Below are positions 46,700 through 59,967 of a stretch of DNA of 64,000 nt, piece by piece. Within the stretch, counting starts at the first letter, position 1; each line of letters begins with the position of its first letter. This stretch comes from Lunularia cruciata. Taxonomy: Eukaryota > Streptophyta > Marchantiopsida > Lunulariales > Lunulariaceae. A model generated the notes under the pieces. It made no database searches, was not told the origin of the DNA, and saw nothing but the letters and a program-made list of their open reading frames with translations. The translations under genes were made by a program, and so were the position numbers. The stretch lies in NCBI GenBank assembly GCA_948567375.1, contig OX419756.1:43848333-43912332 (forward strand), given 5' to 3'.

Positions 46700-48070
46700 T
46701 AGGCGGCTCAAAATCTCCTACTAGGATTCTTCATTTCCCTGATCATTCTGTGCCACAAACTCCATCTGGGCAACTTGTCGAGGTCGCCCATTCCTAAGTG
46801 GACATTCAGCAATGTGATGTCCAACTTGGCAACAATAAAAGCAACCTCCATTTTGTCACTATCTTTCTCTATCCGTTGAACCAAGTGGTCTCCATTGGAT
46901 AACATCAATCTCCATTGGTATCGGTTCTTCCACTCGTGCGTAGTGTACTGGTAGGCTTTGTGTAGGTCAAGGTTGAGACCAAGTTGCAACCAAAGAATCA
47001 AAATGCTCATCCAATTACATGGCTTCTTCTACATTTTGTGGCATGTTTCTTGAAGATTTGTCCAAGAAGGTGAAGATCTGGATTGATTTGTGCAAGGATT
47101 GAAGTCATGAACCAAATAAGAGATGAAAATGCGAGAGCCACAAAACGTAGAAGAAGCCATGTAATTGGATGAGCATTTTGATTCCTTGGTTGGAACTTGG
47201 TCTCAACAAGCAAAAATCTTCCAAGCAAAGTGGAGAATTTTGTGTTTGACTGCAAATGTTTCTTTGTAGCCACCAATCTTCAAGAAACATGCCACAAATC
47301 AATCCAGATCTTCACCTTCTTTGTAGCCACCAATCCAGATCTTCACCTTCTTCTGAAATTGTGTGATGTAGCTTCTTATTGAGCCAATTTGCTTCAACTC
47401 CACCAATTTATCTTGTACGGATTGGGTGGCATTTATAGTTTGAAATTGACCAAGTATTGCATCCTTGAATTTTGCCCATGTCAAAATCGATGCAACAATT
47501 TTTTGTTCAGCTCTCTCTACTCTAAATTGCCACCAAATTTTTGATATGCCATCCAATTGGCTAGAAGCCAAGAGAATTTGTTTCCGCTAGTCTTGAAGAT
47601 TGGTGGCTACAAAGAAACATTTGCAGTCAAACACAAAATTCTCCACTGTGCTTGGAAGATTTTTGCCTTCAAACACCTTGGGTTTTGGAAATCAAATGCA
47701 ATCTTCTCTATCTCAAACTGGTACTCTCTCTATATTTTCTCGTTGTTGCTAGTCTCGTTCATCCAACAATTGAGTAAGATGCTTGATTTGTTATTTCATT
47801 GTAAGGATAACATCCGGTATTGCCGCCATCGCTACTACTCTATTCCACTACCTTCAATTGATTAACATATAGATACAACACGTCCACCGTTCTCCATAAG
47901 TTACAACTAGAAGTATCAAGGATTCCTCAGACACGGTGATCATATGTAGAAAATCTTACACAAAGCACGAGGTGATGAATTGTGTGAAATGATGCTTTGG
48001 TAATATCTGGACATGAAAATCTTAATGGTTTGGCGGAAGTGGATTTGGTGGTCCATAAATTCCATCCATC
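46700..48070 (-). pseudogene. gag region of the chromovirus (rearranged)
   Basis: The longest readable piece (47571-47299) starts ASSQLDGISKIWWQFRVERA and continues as a gag capsid-like domain. A CCHC zinc knuckle, CFYCCQVGHHIAECP, is readable near 46830-46790. Between 47045 and 47290 the sequence is in the wrong orientation: it matches gag on the + strand, and parts of it are inverted duplicates of 46970-47045 and of 47585-47665. Confidence 0.75.
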
Positions 48071-48091
48071 TTATTCTTGCTCTGATACCAA

Positions 48092-48502
48092 TGTAAAAGA
48101 CCAAGTCTGAGGAGAGAAATAGTAGAATGGAAACTCACATTGGGACACTTGAATGAGGTAAAACTCCTAATGACTAGCATGAGCTTTGGCTTTGGTATTT
48201 ATGGGTAGCATACAAGGCCCTTGAGAAGCTTCTTAAGAAGCTTCCTTGAGCCGCTTTCTTAGAGTGCAAGCCAAGTTAACCAAGAAGCTTCTCAAGAAGC
48301 TTCCTTTTAGAAGCCGCCTACGTGGCGTGCAGGCTAAGCTAGTTAGAAGCTTCTAGAAGCTACCTACTTAGGGCGCAAGTTAACTAATTGGGAAGCTTCC
48401 CAAGAAGCTTCCTAGATGCTTCTAGAATATTCTAGGCTAATTTGGCTTATTCTTTGCTTTGTTAGCCTCACTAATTACATCGCTAAACTCCATATTGTTA
48501 CA
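48092..48502 (-). repeat. 5' LTR of the chromovirus
   Basis: 411 bp, closely similar to the LTR at 42675. Heat-shock-type modules include GAAGCTTCTAGAAG at 48346-48359 and TTCTAGAATATTC at 48420-48432. Confidence 0.92.
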
Positions 48503-50593
48503 CTACCAATGCACTACAACTTGGCCTTAACAGCAAGTAATATAAGCTTTGCTCAATCATAGTCCACCATAGTAGATTGTTCTATCTTACTCTTCACTAT
48601 CAAAATGATGTTCTTGTGTACTACACAAGGATGCTTAAATGGAATGAGAATAGAATGTAGCATCTAGAAGAAAGTCTAAAATGCAAAATATGCACAATGT
48701 CTTACTAAATATCATTAATAGTATGGTCTCTTAATTGAAACCAATCTTCAACCATGCTATATGGAATTGTCTTGCTCCTCTAAAATAGTGAAAATTAAAT
48801 CTCTCCTTGTAATGCTCCCTTGATGTGTATCCTTGTTCCAAGACTGTGCAAACTCAATACACAATGAAACCTACACATCATAATAAAAGAAATTTGTTAG
48901 TCACCCATTACTATCACAAGTTATAATGTAACTTACCCTTCATAACACTAGAAACTATTGGACTCCCTCGTTACTATCACAAGTTACAAGTTACAACACT
49001 AGATGAGGAATTCTAATGAACTACATAAAGTCTTAAAAGTTTTGATGCATGAGTTCACACAAAACTCCATCCATCCATGAAAACCTTTGGTATTTTGCAC
49101 GGATTGGATAGGGTTGCTTAATAATTGACTCAAAAATCTCAAAAAATTGCATTCTTGCTCCTACATTTCAATTCTTACCTACATTTCAAAATGCAACATA
49201 TAACACTTTAATTCAATTGAATTCACTTCACTCACATGATGGTGGGAATAATCCATCCTAAGAGCAATCTTTAGCAAAGAGCATCCAAAATCTATTCTTG
49301 GATTTTTTCAGCTACTGCTCTAATTTGCACTTTCTCTATCCAATACCATTCCATAAATGGCATATGATCTATCACAATATTAAATTTTACCAGCCAATGT
49401 CCTTTATTTGTTTCTCTCCTCTACTCCTCAAGAATTTCCTGATATGCTTGCATTGCTATTTTCTTATCTATTTTTAATGATTTTGCTTCTCCAAATTTGC
49501 ATTTTGTCTTTGACTCTTCTTTCACTCTTTTCTTTACAAGTAGTCTAATTGATACCCCAACCAGTCTTCTCTTGCTACAATTCTATAATTCTACTAAACC
49601 ATATGTGAGTTCTCTCAATCTTACCCTCAATTTGGCACTCTTCTCTCTTCTCTCCATTCCTCTTCAAGAAATTTGTCTAGCACTTCTCTCAATTCCCTAT
49701 AATTTCTAAAACAATCTCTCCCAAACCCCTCTATGCCTTATCTTATTTCTCTATGGTATTGCTTTCTTTGATTCTCCAAAACCCTATACCTTCTTTTGCT
49801 TTTTTTGAAACCCAATAGAAAAGCCCCTTGATTCTACAAAAGCACTCTCAATTCTTATATTTTTTTATCTTCAAAAATTTTATTTTCTTGTGAACTTCTC
49901 TTTCGTATTTTATATGAGTTTTCTAAACTAGTTCTCTTTGTGAAACAAAAATAGGCAATTGAATCCTTTGCCAAACATCTTCTTCCCCCCCTAAAATTTT
50001 TCTCTCTTAAGCAATCTTCTCTTCTCTTCAAAAAAAATGTGTAACCTAGAATAAGATTGAGGACAATGATAATATTTTTCAGTTCCTACTATTGAAATGA
50101 AATTTGGCTCTCTATACCTTTTTTATGAAATTTTGCCTCTTGACTCAGATTTCATAATTTGGATATTCTACAAGAGGTCTCATAAAGAAACACATAGAAT
50201 TTATAAGGAGAGGTATAGAGAAACACACCCAATTTATAATGAGAAGTGGTGGTATGAACATAGCTATTTCTTCCACTATTGAAATGTCAATGGATGAAAA
50301 TATACATCTTATCATTTAGAACTTTAGAAGGATAGTGAAAATGTTTGTTTTTGTTTTGGAAACAAAATTCCTATCAAATCTTGACATTTAGTACATCTAA
50401 AGACCTCAAGGAATTATATTCTTGGTTGGTACCTCCTAAGCACCTATTAATTCAAACAAGAAAATATATTCCCAAGCACATATGAAGAACAAGTAAATTT
50501 GAACAAAAGAAGAAATTCCAACAACAATCAAGAGTTTTGTCAAACCAAATCCATCAATCAATCAGCTTGTGATATCAACTTGCAAAGTGAAAT
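48503..50593. other. AT-rich non-coding region
   Basis: No gene or element recognised; pyrimidine-rich stretches around 49430-50020. Confidence 0.35.
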
Positions 50594-51336
50594 CTTAATG
50601 TTGGGAGGATAGCAGAGAAACACAGATGCACAAACACAAGTTTCACACTCAAACTCCAATGTCCCAAAGGAGCACCTTCTCTTTATTATGTAGACAAAGA
50701 GGAGTTACTCCAAGGAAGCTCCACCATAGGATTAGGCACAGAGATAGGTGATATTTCAGCAAGCTATACCCTTGGATTACTTACTTGGATGGGTGAAATG
50801 TTGGTCCTAATCCTATTTGGTTGGACAAACAAGCTTTGACCAGAGTGGATCTTTTAGGGAATCTTCTTGTAGGAATCTCAGAATCACGTGGATGAGGTAC
50901 CATTGGAAAGCTCTCAACAAAACAAACCAAGGGAGGAAGGCAAACCTTTCCTCTATTAAGGGGAGGGCATTGCACATTTTTGAGGTCTAGTTCATTAGTT
51001 TAGGCCTCCAAAATTGCCTTCAAAGATTTCAAGCATATTTTGGTTCCTACTCTATTAATAGAAGTCCCCTTTTGGTGATACCAATTTCTGATCTATTTAG
51101 TCCATCATGTGTGATATCCTTTCAGATGTTACCAAACCAATTTTCACCTTTAAATCATATGTCTAGCTATTGGTTCTAAGGTTTTTAAGTCTATTTTGGT
51201 TTCTACCCTATTAGTAGAAGTATTCTTTTGGTGATATTTCTATCTGATCTATTTTTTCCATCATGTATAACATCATTCTAGATGTTACCAAATTGAATTT
51301 CACATCTAGATCATATGGGTAGCACTTGGTATTACA
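50594..51336 (-). repeat. 3' LTR of the second gypsy element
   Basis: About 743 bp. On the + strand its first bases (CTTAATGTTGGG) correspond to TGTAATGTTGC in the other LTR, so the terminal TG is mutated. It ends GGTATTACA. Confidence 0.82.
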
Positions 51337-51699
51337 AAACTCTCTCCTTTTAAGACACAACGTCCTCATTGTGCAATTGTTGCTCAAATGCTTGCACCAA
51401 CACTTGTGCATGTGTCAAATTGATAGTAGGCTCCCAAGTTGCCATATAGAGGAGGTAATATTTCCACTATACCATATAGTCCACCCACGAATGGCAAGTA
51501 CCACAAATGCATTTTTGGAGGATATACTCTACTTCATATTCCTCCATGCTATCAATAAATGTTGGACAAGGTCAAATGTCTTGTATGGAATGACAATGGT
51601 CCAATCAGAGAGCATATGTGCATAGTAGGGAAACATAGAACACTAGATGGATCTTCATGTGTGGTGGTAGCTCGAGGTGATAAGCCACAACATCAACTC

Positions 51700-52681
51700 A
51701 ATGAAGAATAGAAAAAGGTCCAATAAAACAAGGGTTGAGCTTACTTGGGCCAACTAATGTGAGGTTGGTTGTATACAACCACACCTGATCTCCAACATTG
51801 AACCCCATGTGCCTATGGTGTGCATTGTCATATTACTTCTATTGATTTTATGCAATCTGCAATGTGTGCTTGGCACTTTCCACACCTTGTTGGATTCTAG
51901 AAACAAATGTGTTGATTACGTTGACCTTGGTAGCCACCAGACGGATCTTCATCAAGCTAGAAGGTGTGAAGGAATTCTCACCCTATATGAGGAAGAACAG
52001 AGTGACACGAGTGGATGCATTCACCAAATTGTTGTAAGCAAATTCCACCAATGGGGAGTAGGGTGTCCCACTTCTCTTGCTCCTCTAAGGTGAAGCCGCA
52101 CAACATGTCTTCAATAGTGTGATTAGTTTGCTCTATTTGTCCATTTGTTTGTGGGTGGTAAGTTGTGGACATGGCCAACTTGGTTTTGAAGAAACAAAAG
52201 AGTGATCACCAAAACAATAGGTGAATTGAGTGCCTCTATTGGTGATGAGTACTCGAAACAAGCCATGGTGAGAGAAGACTACATCGAAGTATAATTGAGC
52301 TAGTTGTGGAGCGGTCACATCTTTGGTGGTAGGGCATACATGAATCATTTTGCTAAGCCAGTCCACAAAGACCATAATAGAGTCAAATCTTGAGGTGGTC
52401 TTAGGTAATTCATAGACTAGATCCATACTCACCTATTCCCAACATTGTGTAGGAGTGGAGAGAGGTTGAAGGAGCCCTATAGGAGCTTGATTAAAAGCTT
52501 TGTTCTCTTGATAGAGTAGGCAGTTGGACACATAGTCCATCATGTTGTTGCTCATCTTGGGCCAATAGTAATGGCATCGGATTGGATCCAAGGTCTTGTC
52601 TACTCCAACATGACCTATAATGGCCAAATCATGACATTCCATTAGAATGATGGTGTGTAATCCAGGACATTTTGGATCCAT
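51700..52681 (-). pseudogene. Integrase of the second gypsy element
   Basis: The zinc-binding HHCC region is in 52681-52433 (ECHDLAIIGHVGVDKTL), with one Cys changed to Tyr (CLLY). The core follows: MDLVYELPKT and MVFVDWLSKMIH, then ITNRGTQF, where the usual catalytic Asp of SDRGTQF is Asn. STTYHPQTNGQIEQTNHTIE retains the Glu. Confidence 0.78.
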
Positions 52682-52999
52682 AATCTGCCATCAACCAAGG
52701 TGAGTCCTTGGGTGCTAGTGACGCCTTTGGATGATTGCGATCCTACAATCTACGAATCAATTTTTGTAGCAGCCATAATCTCTTGCCAGATTTTATGGGT
52801 AATCTTAATCTCTACCACCAAATTGTTTACCATTGGCATGCAAGTGAATGCATCTGCAAGTTAACTCTTACCTTCCATGCAAGTGATTGTCATGTTGAAG
52901 CATTGTTGCCACTCTACCTACTAAATCTAGCACCAAGATGGATCTTTCTACATCTTAAGGTAGACCAAGTTTGTGAGCCTACTCTACTACAAATTCCTT

Positions 53000-54201
53000 C
53001 TCTCCCAAATAGTGCTTCCAATGCTTAATTGCAAGGACAATACTCTTCTTGTTTTATGGTGTGATAGTTGCACTCTACCGGTAACAACTTTTGAGAGAAA
53101 TATGCAATTGGATGCTATCCGTCATGCCACTCTTGTTGTAAGATTGCTCCTATTGCTACGCTTGATGCATCTATAGCCAACTTGATTGGATGTTTTAGAT
53201 CATACCACTTCAAGATTGGTGCATGTAGCAAGGCGGCTTTCAATTCTTTAAAGTCCAACTCTTGTGCAGTTCCTCACACCCACTTCTTCTCCTTGCCAAG
53301 TAGTGACATTAAAGGTTTTGCAACCTTGGAGAAGTCCTTGACAAATCAACAATAGAATCTTATCAACTCCAATAAGCTCTTGAGTTGAGTTTGATCTTAT
53401 GGGGCACTCCATTTTTGAATTAACTCTTTTTTATCTATCAATACTTAAATATCCTCTACACTTACTCTATGCCCCAAGTAGTCTACTTCACACTTTCCAA
53501 ACTCATACTTTTAGATTTTGGCCTACAATCAATTTTTTCTTCAAATCTAGAGGGCTTCTCGTAGATGTTGTTTGTGTCCGTGATTGTGCTATTGTATACT
53601 AAGATGTTGTCCAAGAAGATGATAACAAACTTATCCAAATATAGATGAAATATGTCATTCACTAGACTCATGAAAGTGGTAGGTGCATTGGTGAGGCTAA
53701 AAGGCATTATCACAAGATACTCAAAGTGGCAATACTTGGTTCAAAAGGTAGTTTTGTACACATCCTCCTCTACAATTTGAATTTGATTGTAGCCGCTTTG
53801 AAAGTCCAATTTGGTGAAATGTCTTGTTCCATTAAGTTGATCAAACAAGTCATCCATGCGAGGTAAGGGGTATTTGTTCTTCACTGTTTGCTAATTGGGA
53901 CCCCAATAGTCAATGCACATGTGCATTGTACCATCCTTCTTCTTCACAAACAAGATAGGAGCCCCATATGGTGATATGTTGGGTTGAATGAACCCTTTCT
54001 ATAGCATATTCTCAGTTTGAGTCTTACACTCCTCCAATTGATATGGGCTGATATTCCTCCAAGGTGATAGCAATATGGGGCCTTACAAGGAGGTGTCTTC
54101 CCAAGGAGTGTGTCAATTTTATGATCTACTCTCCTTTTTAATAGTAATCTTGAGGGTAGATTTGGAAAGACATCTTGAAACTCATTTACCACATCCTTCA
54201 A
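53000..54201 (-). pseudogene. Reverse transcriptase of the second gypsy element
   Basis: The N-terminal part (54201-53944) shows EFQDVFPNLPSRLLLKRRVD, as in plant gypsy RTs. The catalytic box at 53640-53610 reads FLDNILVYN where an active enzyme has FLDDILVYS. The middle part is broken by stops. RNase H sequence below about 53400 is fragmentary. Confidence 0.75.
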
Positions 54202-54248
54202 TTTCTCAAGAATTTGTCTATCAAGTTGTGCACTCTAAACTTCTCTTA

Positions 54249-55850
54249 TTAGACCCATAAAACATCTGTCTTATAGATAGTTGTTGTCCCTTTTATATAG
54301 AGAGGCAATTCTTGCATATATGATTTTTCTTTAACCCAAATGATCAACCATTGGTGAGTTCTCACTACTTTCTTCCTCCAATCTACCATAAGGTTGTAAT
54401 GCTCCATCCATGGCGTGCCTAAGATTGCATCATGATGAGCTAATTGTATCACTCGCCACTCAATTGCTTCTTGATATTCTCTTACAAAGAGTGTTACCCA
54501 TTTAGGTAATGATTCAATCCTCTTTGTTTGTCCATTAGGTAACTCTACTTCTTCACTCTCATCTCTCTCTAGATCCATTCTCAATCGTATTGCAATAGAG
54601 CAAGACAAGAAATTCTCTATTGCTCTTGGATCTATTAATACTCTTACTTGATTGCCTTCTAGGACTCCACTCACAACAATCAATTGTGAGGTTGCCATTT
54701 GGGACCTTTGCGTGCTTTTTTCCTTCCTTCCCTCACTTTTTTGCTTCCTTATTGAGCCAATAAGGCCATGAGGTACATTTACTAGTGATCTTTGTTTTTT
54801 GAAGTGATTTCCATCTCTTCCTTTTCAATGCGTCTCTCTATGTGATTCAAAGATTACATGTATGAAGAGATGATGAGAGAGATGGGCACAATAAAGAGAT
54901 GAGCACAATAATGCTAAAGAGATGAGCATAATAATTGGTAGATATATGCCCAATACGGCCACAGTTGTAACAATGGCATTGTTCTCCTTGAGTTCCTTCT
55001 CGTCATGGGACTCCTTCTCTCTAGTCTTCTACTTGTCCCTGCTTTCCTTGAAGTGGTTGTGCTCCTCGGTCTCAAAACCAAAGGTTGCCCAATTCCATTG
55101 GTATTGATCCACTCATGTGTGGCATTTCTGCCCGATAATGTTGAGATGGAACTACTCCACTTCTACCCAATGCACTTGCTATTCTTTGCGTACATGCAAT
55201 GGCTTCAAATATCATGTGAGGATTTTGTACCATGACTTCTTGGCAAATCCACTCCTTCAACCCTCATTTGAAATTATCACAAGCCTCTGCTGGACTCATG
55301 TTGGTTATTGCAACTTGTAGATCTAGAAATGCCTCCACATACTCTTGTACATTATTCTTATGTGTCAATCCCCATAGTTCGATCCGGGCCATCTGCACAA
55401 AATCCACCAATTGGAAATTCTTTAGTTATCCTTCTTGCATTGCTATCCACATGGCCTCCCTTCTCTTTGCCATCATGGATTGTTCCCAAGCATCATACCA
55501 TGTGAGGGCTTTATTGGTCAAGTACCCACATGCAAACACGCTTGTAGCATGCTCAATGATCTATGTTAAGAACAATCAGATATATCAATTCATTCTTGAG
55601 ATCCAGTTCTCCACTACTCCCATCATATGCTGCACCTTGTAGGGCTCAATGTTGCAGGTCTTCTTCATCCAGAGTAGCAATGGGGCTTCATCACTGACCA
55701 GGTTCGTAGGCACAAGTGCTTCTCCAAGTACTTCAATCACATGTATTGGGTTTTGAGATGATTCTTCTTCTTGCATTGCTTGATCATTCATGAGGGTCTA
55801 CACTTGACTTTGTAATGCCACCATGGTTATCTTAATCTCTCAAAAAAATT
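54249..55850 (-). pseudogene. gag and protease of the second gypsy element
   Basis: A zinc knuckle CYNCGRIGHISTNYY at about 54980-54935 has lost its last Cys (now Tyr). The protease piece 54698-54249 reads VLIDPRAIENFLS where an active enzyme has DSG or DTG, so the catalytic motif is lost, followed by DAILGTPWMEHYN. The gag part above 55000 is readable only in fragments (for example 55791-55585). Confidence 0.75.
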
Positions 55851-56496
55851 TCAACATCCCTTGCATTCCTTGCACCAGCTCGTGCAACTATGGATCCATA
55901 GTTCCTATAACACTTAATTGCTATTTTCTACTTCAATAGAGAGTTAATATGATCATTGTAGATAGTGCACAAACTATTGGGACTATCATTGGGACCTCAA
56001 AAGTTATCACTTATTGAAAATATTCCTCACTAAAATTCCTGACCATGAAATCTCTAAACATCACTTTTGGTCTCACTAGATAACAAATTTCTACTTGAGT
56101 GTTGAAAGGGAGAGGATTTGGAACATTCAAATCCATCACAAAAAAATGTAGATTGTCAAATCCCACTCTTTATTGTAAACCACTACAGGTAGAATCACCA
56201 AGTTTAATGAACTCATCATTATGTCCATGAACTTTGCTCCAAAATGGTAAACAAGGTATATTTGCTCTTGCTCTCATTGAATGTACATGACCTTGATGTA
56301 AATGGATTCAAAAATGGAAAACAAGGTGTATGAAATTGTCCTCCAAGAGCTTCCATCCCATCCTCTTTCTAAAACACTTCTATCCTATCAATTTCTCTAC
56401 GGATTTTCACTCCAAAATTACTCAATCTCAAAAGCCCATGTTCTTCCAAGAGGGGTGATCCACTCTCTTGTATTGAAACACCTACTTTGATACCTT

Positions 56497-57230
56497 TGTA
56501 ATGTTGCAAGGATAGTACGGAATCATAGACACAAGTTTCAGACTCAAACTCCAATGCTCCAAAGGAGCACCTTCTCTTTATTATATAGATAAAGATGATC
56601 TCCTCCAAGGAAACTCCACCATAGGATTAGACACATAGATAGATGACATGTCAACAAGCTCCACCCTTGGATTACTTACTTGGATGGGTGACATGTTGGT
56701 CCTTGTCCTATTTGGTTGGTCAAACAAGTTTTGACCAAAGAGTCTTTTAAGGAATCTTCCTCTAGAAATCTCAAAATCATGTTGAAGAGGTACCATTGGA
56801 AAACTCTTAATGAGACAAACCAGGAGGAGGGAAGGCCAACCTTTCATCTATTGGAGGGGGGATCTGCACATTTTCAAGGCCTAATTCATCCGTTTAGGTC
56901 TCCAAAATTGCATTTGAAGATTTCAAGGATATTTTGGTTCTTACTCTATTAGTAGAAGTCCACTTTTGGTGATACCTCTTTATGATCTATTTAGTCCATC
57001 ATGTGAAACATCCTTCTAGATGTTACCAAACCAATTCTCACCTTTAAATCATATGTCTAGCTATTGGTTCTAAGGCTTTCAAGTCTATTTCAATTTTTGC
57101 CCTATTTGTAGAAATATTCTTTTGGTGATACTTCTATCTGATCTATTTTCTCCATCATATATAACATCATTCTAGATGTTACCAAACCAAATTTCACATC
57201 TAGATGATATGGATAGTTCTTGGTATTATA
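56497..57230 (-). repeat. 5' LTR of the second gypsy element
   Basis: About 734 bp, starting TGTAATGTTGC and ending GGTATTATA on the + strand. It differs from its partner by more substitutions and indels than the chromovirus LTR pair shows. Confidence 0.82.
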
Positions 57231-57235
57231 GAAAT

Positions 57236-57699
57236 AATATATTATCAAATGTATTCAAATTAATTACATTGCAATGAGTACCTCATTTTCTTGCACTAAA
57301 AAATCAAGGTAATTTTCATAGCAAAGGTACTAGTCTCTTCTTTGTTCTCTACATGGTACTCCATATCACCTTTTTATTTAGTTGCTTCCACTATATCAAT
57401 ATCTTCTTCCACCCCAATCATCCACTCTATTGATGAAAAAATATGAAGAATTACACAAATTGAATCCACTTCAATATATGTGCATTCCTACTTGAGTCAT
57501 AGAGTTTCACCTTGATATGTTTCAATGAATGCTGCCTTGATTTCAATCCACCAATAGAGTGCTTGTTGACCACTTGATCTTGAGCTAAATACTTGTTGAA
57601 TTCTATTTTCTCTTGAGTTCATGCTTGCTTGAAAGAAGTGATTGAGTGTCTTGTGGGTGTACTCAACAAGAACTGATGCTTACCATACAAATTACATTC
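57236..57699. other. AT-rich spacer
   Basis: No feature recognised between the second gypsy element and the transposase relic. Confidence 0.35.
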
Positions 57700-58200
57700 T
57701 CCTCTTTTTTTAGATCATACAAAAGGATAGATTTCTTAAGGCATACCATGTCAAGAATTGTAAAAGAATTGTGCATCCCTAAAGAGCATAACATAGTAAT
57801 GATAATAAACACTCAGTTAAATACAATCAATGAAATTTGAAGAGACTTATATCAAATTTTACCTCCTACAAACTAGATAATTCTTCTTTGATTTTTGCAC
57901 ACCACTTGACCATTGAAGGAGTAGAATCCTTTTCTACTAAAATTAATCTCACCATCATGAGAGAGGCAAAATAAAGTACCATCTACTAAACCTACATGCC
58001 CAAGAAATCCTCTCTTGGCAAAACACAAAATAGATTTGTGCTTTCTTCTCTTTATCATGCCATTTGACTTCCTTTCTTAAAGTGCAATAGATAGTTTTCA
58101 TAACACATTGCATAAATTTGGTAGTTGATCCAACACTAATCTCTAAATATTTCACCCTCTTGCAATGCTTGCTCCATTACAGTGGTGCCTTAACCTATAA
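57700..58200 (-). pseudogene. PIF/Harbinger-like transposase relic
   Basis: On the - strand, VGLVDGTLFCLSHDGEINFS followed by RKGFYSFNGQVVCKNQRRI (58020-57870) matches the DDE nuclease of PIF/Harbinger transposases, where GxxDGT carries the first catalytic Asp and NRKGFYSINVQ is a hallmark. Upstream, VGSTTKFMQCV resembles the preceding helix-turn-helix segment. Downstream is unreadable. This fold is shared with domesticated plant proteins (ALP1-like), but stops and an AT-rich context favour a dead transposon. Confidence 0.65.
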
Positions 58201-58385
58201 AGAGCAAGTGCTACTTGCATCAACATGAGAGTCTTGTTTATTTTTTATGCATTTCTAAATACAAAATATTCTTTGAGGGTATCTACCAATGCATTGAACA
58301 AAGCTACAGCAATCATAATTAACTCTTTAAAGGTAGTGGGATCTAATCCACAAATAATTTAGGAATTCAATACAACAAGCACATT
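58201..58385. other. AT-rich spacer
   Basis: Short non-coding sequence ending in the target-site duplication ACATT of the next element. Confidence 0.4.
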
Positions 58386-58797
58386 TGTAAAAGGATGGAG
58401 TTTAACTACAAAGTAAGTAGGGCTACCAAAGTAGCAAATTAGACAAATTAGCCTAGAATATTCCAAAAGTATCTATGAAGCTTCTTGGCTAGCTTAGCTT
58501 GCACCCCAAGTAGGTAGCTTTTAGAAGGAAGCTTCTAGAACCTTCCAACTAGCTTAGCTTGCACGCCAAGTAAACTGTTTCTAAAAGGAAGCTTCTTGAG
58601 AAGCTTCCAAATTAACTTGGCTTGCACTCCAAGAAAACAACTCAAGGAAACGTCTTGAGAGGTTTCTCAAGAGCCTTGTATAATCCCTATAAATACAAGA
58701 GCAAAGCTCATGCTAGGTATTCAGAGTTTACCCCATTCAAGTGTCCCAATATGGTATTCCATTCTCTTATTTCTCTCCTCGGTCTTGGTCTTTTACA
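58386..58797 (+). repeat. 5' LTR of the gag-only element
   Basis: 412 bp. Contains GAAGCTTCTAGAACCTTC at 58528-58545, a perfect four-unit heat-shock element, and TATAAATA at 58688-58695. Confidence 0.9.
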
Positions 58798-59967
58798 TTG
58801 ATATCAGAGTAGGAATGGAATGGATGGAATTTATGGACCACCAAATCCACTTTCACCAAACCATTGGGATTTTTGTGTCCAAGTTCAACCCAAGCATCAT
58901 TTCACACAATTCATCACCTTGCGCTTTAGGCAAGATTTTCTACATATGATCACCTTGTTTGAGGAACCCTTGATACTTTTGGTTGTAACTAATGTAGAAT
59001 GGTGAACTTGTTGTATTTATGTGTTAATAAATTAGATAGATTTGGAGTAGTTGGATAGAGTAGTAGCCATGGCGGCAATACTAGACATTATCATTATTAT
59101 GTAGCAACAAATTGAGCACCTTACTTGATTGTTGGATGAACGGACCAACAACAACAATAACATATAGAGAGAGCATCCATTTGAGATGGAGAAGATTGAA
59201 TTCAATTTTCAAAACCCAAGGTGTTTGAAGGCAAGAATCTTTCAAGCATAGTGGAGAATTTTGTGTTTGACTACAATTGTTACTTTAAAGCTACTAATAT
59301 TCAAAATAAACAAAAATAGATTCTCTTGGCTTCTAGCCAATTGGTGTGGCAAAACTTTGATGGCAATTCCAAGTGGAGCAAGCTGAATGAAAATTTGTTG
59401 TACCAATATTGACATAGGTAGAAATCAAGGATATAATACTTGATCAATTTCAAACTATAAATGCCACCTCAGCCGCACAAGATAAATTGGCAGAGTGGAA
59501 ATAGATTGGCTCTTTAAGGAGCTACATCATGCAATTTCAAAAAATCATCATATAGATTTTAGATATACAAGAAGGTGAAGTTTTGGATCAATTTGTGAGG
59601 GGCTTGAAGTCACAAACCAAATTGGAGATGACCATGTTGGAACCACAAAACATAGAAGAAACCATGCAATTGGCTGAGCGGTTTGATTCCTTGGTTGCAA
59701 CAATTTGGTCTTGACCTCAACCTACACAAAGCCTACTAGTACACTATGCATGGGTGGAGGAGCTAACACCAATAAGGTTGATGCTATCTAAAAAAGACCA
59801 CTTAATACAACGGATAAATAAAGATTGCAACAAAATAGTGGTTGTTTTTATTGTCGTCAAGTTAGATATTGCATTGCTTAATTTCCACTTAGGAATATGC
59901 AACCTCAAAAACTCACCTAGATGGAGTTGGTGGAGCAGACTGATCAGGGGAATGAGGTGGTGGAATA

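Larger units (their letters stand above)
42675..48502 (-). mobile_element. Ty3/gypsy chromovirus, complete but decayed
   Basis: Two LTRs (42675-43089 and 48092-48502) enclose the internal region, flanked by a perfect 5-bp target duplication CTACC (42670-42674 and 48503-48507). On the - strand the primer-binding site next to the 5' LTR is TGGTATCAGAGC, complementary to initiator methionine tRNA. A polypurine tract, CTTTGGGGGAATA, lies next to the 3' LTR. Domain order is gag, protease, RT, RNase H, integrase, chromodomain, the Ty3/gypsy order. Many stops disable it. The gag part is rearranged (about 46970-47670). LTR similarity is high by eye, so insertion is not very old. Confidence 0.92.
50594..57230 (-). 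mobile_element. Second Ty3/gypsy element, complete but heavily decayed
   Basis: Two LTRs, 50594-51336 and 56497-57230, enclose a - strand internal region and are flanked by a perfect 5-bp duplication GAAAT (50589-50593 and 57231-57235). The primer site next to the 5' LTR reads AGGTATCAAAGTAGG, a worn initiator-tRNA site. The polypurine tract AAAAGGAGAGAG lies next to the 3' LTR. Domain order is gag, protease, RT, integrase. It is unrelated in LTR sequence to the chromovirus. Catalytic positions have been lost, so it is older. Confidence 0.88.
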
